NCBI GenBank assembly: GCA_020860745.1
Contig: JAJBTR010000221.1
Coordinates: forward strand, 1-7,411
Length of the DNA stretch: 7,411 nucleotides
Source of the DNA: Lachnospiraceae bacterium
GTDB taxonomy: Bacteria > Bacillota > Clostridia > Lachnospirales > Lachnospiraceae
Reading direction: 5' to 3'
Part shown: piece by piece, positions 4,931-7,411 of the stretch
Position numbering within the stretch: the first letter of the stretch is position 1
Layout of the letters: the number at the start of each line of letters is the position of its first letter
The notes under the pieces: generated by a model
What the model was told of the DNA's origin: nothing
What the model saw: the letters and a program-made list of their open reading frames with translations, nothing else
Databases searched by the model: none
Made by a program: the position numbers and the translations under genes

Positions 4931-7389
4931 TTTCTTCCTCCTCTTCGCCCTTTTCTCATTCTTGTATTTCTAATATTCCGGTACATTTCCCGAAGCCGCT
5001 CCACACACCAGGTCAAAAGCCGCAGAACCGGCTCCGTCGCGATGGAAAATACCACAAACAGCATAATACATTTCACGGACATCCCCGTGATGGCAAACAG
5101 GTTCGGAAAAAAGATACTGCTGAACAATAGTCCTCCGATGCACCCGAACCAGATCCCCCACTTTGTGCGGTTCATCGGCGATGCTATTTTTAAGAGAACC
5201 ATAAATCCCACGATGGCAAGCAGCATTGTCGCCGCCGTGGAGATATCATTCTCCGCCACGCCGAATACCTGCCCGAAAATCACCAGCGCCCCGACTGCAA
5301 TAAAATCCGTGAGGCCCGCCGGCAGCGCCTTGACAAAGACATTCGGCAGGAAATGTCCCTTAATCTCGTTCTTATTCGGCTGGAGCGCCAGGAAGAACGC
5401 CGGAATCCCGATCGTGAACAGGCTGATCAGAGAAACCTGCGCCGGTTCCAGCGGGTAAGTGATAATCAGTGCCGCTGAGAACAGGGACATTAAAAAGGAA
5501 AATATATTTTTCACTAAAAACAGACTGGCGGAACGCTGGATATTGTTGACCACCCTGCGCCCCTCCATGACCACTTCCGGCATGCAGGAAAAATCGGAAT
5601 CCAGCAGCACCACCTGCGCCACCTGCGCCGCCGCCTCGCTGCCGGAGGCCATAGCGACACTGCAGTCCGCATCCTTCAGCGCCAGCACATCGTTCACGCC
5701 GTCTCCCGTCATGGCGACCGTCCGCCTCTGGCTTTTCAGCGCCTTGACAAACTGCCGCTTCTGCGCCGGAGTCACACGGCCAAACACGGTATATTCACGG
5801 ACAGCCCGGTCAATATCCTCTTTCGTCACCAGAGTGCGGGCATCAACCCACCGCTCCGCCCCCGCGATCTTTGCCTCCTTCGCGGCCTCGGACACGGTCA
5901 ACGGATTATCGCCGGAAATCACCTTAATCTCCACGCCCTGCTTTGCAAAGTAGGAAAACGTCTCCGGCGCTTCCTTCCGGACCGGGTTGGAGAGAAGGAC
6001 GTACCCGAGAGGCACCGCCCTGTCTGTCAGCGGTTCCCCGGTGATTTCGCCCTCATACCGGGCAAACACCAGCACGCGGTATCCCCTCGCTGTATAGGAT
6101 TCAATTTCTTCCTGATACTCCGCAAAACAATCGCGCAGGACAAACTCCGGAGCGCCAAGCACATGGGCTTCCTCCTCATAGGTCACTCCGCTGTATTTGA
6201 CTGTAGAGGAAAATGGCGTCACTTTCGCAGGCGTTCTGCCTGTTCCCTGCGCAAACGCCGCCTTGACCGCCTCCATCGTAGCGTTGTCATTACTCATTGC
6301 CGCGGCAAAATCACCCAGGAACCCTGCCAGCTCTCCCTGTTTTTCGGCATCATATCCCTTTGCCGCAATCAGATCTCTGACCTCCATGCGGTTTTCGGTG
6401 ATCGTTCCTGTCTTATCTACACAGAGCACGTCCACCCGAGCCAGGGTCTCAATACTCTTCATATCATGCAGAAGCACACCGCGCTGCACCAGACGCACCG
6501 CGCTCACCGCCAGCGCCACGCTGGCAAGCAGATACAGTCCCTCCGGGATCATCCCAATCAGCGCCGCCACCATGGAAGTTACGCTGTCCGCAAAGCTTTC
6601 CTGATTATAAATATAACCTTGCCAGAACAAAATGATGCCGATCGGAATCAGAACGATGCCGGCAAAAACCAGGAGCCGGTTTAACGCACGGATCATCTCG
6701 GACTGCTCGCCTTTTTTCATGGACTTCGCTTCCAGCGTCAGCTTCGAGATATAGGAATCCTCCCCCACACCGGTCAGACGGGCAAAACACTCGCCGGAAA
6801 CAATATGACTGCCCGAGATCAGCGAATCCCCGCACCCCTTTATGATTTCATCCGTCTCACCGGTCAGAAGCGCCTCGTTTACCTTGACCTCGCCCCGAAC
6901 CACCTCCGCGTCCGCACAGATCTGATTTCCCGCGCGGAACAGGACGATGTCGTCCCGCACCAGCTTTTCCGTCGGCACGAAGCCGGGCTTTCCTTCCCGC
7001 ACAACCGTCGCTTTCGGCGCGTTCAATACGTTCATCTTCTCCAGTTCATTTTTGGCATGGACTTCCTGAATGATGCCGATCAGCGTGTTGACAATAATAA
7101 TCGGCAAAAACGTCAGATCCCGGAATGACCGGACGACACACAGAAGGATTGCCAGAATGATAAAAATCAGGTTAAAATAAGTGCAGATATTCTCCCTGAT
7201 AATGTCGCCGGTGGATTTCAGGGACGAGTCCACCGCATGATTGTCCCACCCTCGCGCCATGCGCTCGGACACCTGCTCCCGCGTAAGGCCCTGCCGGTAA
7301 TCTGCCAGAACAGGCTCCACCGGTCTCCTTACGCGCTCCGTCTCCTGCTGCCTGCATGTCTTCTTTTTCCTGCCCTGTGGGTGCTTCAT
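4927..7389 (-). CDS. P-type cation-transporting ATPase (HAD-IC superfamily)
   Basis: This 820-aa membrane pump couples ATP hydrolysis to cation transport. After a basic cytosolic N-terminus come TM1 (about 70-88) and TM2 (92-109), an actuator domain with LLTGETD (174-180), TM3 (about 238-257), and TM4 with MIPEGL (280-285). The phosphorylated aspartate is Asp325 in DKTGT, the nucleotide domain carries LGAPE (411-415), and the hinge has SGDNPLT (492-498) and TGDGVND (561-567). Six more hydrophobic segments (about 621-790) and a basic tail follow. The layout fits the P2-like group of Firmicute pumps that includes pneumococcal Exp7/CaxP, reported as a calcium exporter. TM4 keeps the ion-site Glu (Glu283), but TM6 reads LFTIGIPAF where SERCA has a T-D-G, so the calcium-ligand Asp is Ile660; TM5 keeps Asn628 but has Ser631 for the SERCA Glu. 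The transported ion is therefore uncertain. The start has AGAGGA five bases upstream; its promoter lies outside the window. It is followed in overlap by proA. Confidence 0.93.
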   Translation of the reverse strand: MKHPQGRKKKTCRQQETERVRRPVEPVLADYRQGLTREQVSERMARGWDNHAVDSSLKSTGDIIRENICTYFNLIFIILAILLCVVRSFRDLTFLPIIIVNTLIGIIQEVHAKNELEKMNVLNAPKATVVREGKPGFVPTEKLVRDDIVLFRAGNQICADAEVVRGEVKVNEALLTGETDEIIKGCGDSLISGSHIVSGECFARLTGVGEDSYISKLTLEAKSMKKGEQSEMIRALNRLLVFAGIVLIPIGIILFWQGYIYNQESFADSVTSMVAALIGMIPEGLYLLASVALAVSAVRLVQRGVLLHDMKSIETLARVDVLCVDKTGTITENRMEVRDLIAAKGYDAEKQGELAGFLGDFAAAMSNDNATMEAVKAAFAQGTGRTPAKVTPFSSTVKYSGVTYEEEAHVLGAPEFVLRDCFAEYQEEIESYTARGYRVLVFARYEGEITGEPLTDRAVPLGYVLLSNPVRKEAPETFSYFAKQGVEIKVISGDNPLTVSEAAKEAKIAGAERWVDARTLVTKEDIDRAVREYTVFGRVTPAQKRQFVKALKSQRRTVAMTGDGVNDVLALKDADCSVAMASGSEAAAQVAQVVLLDSDFSCMPEVVMEGRRVVNNIQRSASLFLVKNIFSFLMSLFSAALIITYPLEPAQVSLISLFTIGIPAFFLALQPNKNEIKGHFLPNVFVKALPAGLTDFIAVGALVIFGQVFGVAENDISTAATMLLAIVGFMVLLKIASPMNRTKWGIWFGCIGGLLFSSIFFPNLFAITGMSVKCIMLFVVFSIATEPVLRLLTWCVERLREMYRNIRNTRMRKGRRGGRK

Positions 7390-7411
7390 AAAAATCCTCT
7401 CTGTCCTTGCC

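Overview
The window reads as ordinary chromosomal DNA from a spore-lineage Firmicute. Class Clostridia is most likely, and a Lachnospiraceae-type gut anaerobe is my best guess. The clues are a MecA-type Clp adaptor, a protein made only of the Spo0A DNA-binding domain, a small DUF1858 CxxC protein, strong AGGAGG-like ribosome sites and moderate GC. I see no mobile element, CRISPR array, tRNA or rRNA.

Layout: mecA is the only gene on the + strand (62-799). It has its own extended -10 promoter and ends at a strong hairpin terminator (881-920). Everything else is on the - strand and converges on that terminator. In order of transcription these are: a P-type cation ATPase (7389-4927); proA, which overlaps the ATPase by 4 bases (4930-3653); a receiver-less Spo0A C-terminal-domain protein (3511-3128); glf, a UDP-galactopyranose mutase (2950-1835); a YbgC/4HBT-type acyl-CoA thioesterase (1753-1307); a DUF1858 redox-type protein (1226-1020); and possibly a 31-codon ORF running to the terminator (1027-932). 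Promoter-like sequences upstream of the Spo0A-like gene, glf and DUF1858 divide the strand into several transcription units: ATPase-proA, Spo0A-like, glf-thioesterase, and DUF1858 with the small ORF.

The gaps between genes are all short; the longest, 800-1019, is 220 bases. They hold the terminator, the promoters and several small symmetric elements. The 177-base region before glf is the most structured: a 10-bp direct repeat, a 13-bp palindrome at the predicted transcription start and a 10-bp leader hairpin.

Most genes here are well-known housekeeping or envelope functions. The parts worth a second look are the stand-alone Spo0A effector domain, a perfect 0A box inside the mecA promoter spacer, the coupling of proA to an ion pump without proB, the altered ion-site residues of that pump, the glf control region and the small ORF before the shared terminator. 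I do not see convincing evidence of a wholly new multi-gene system.
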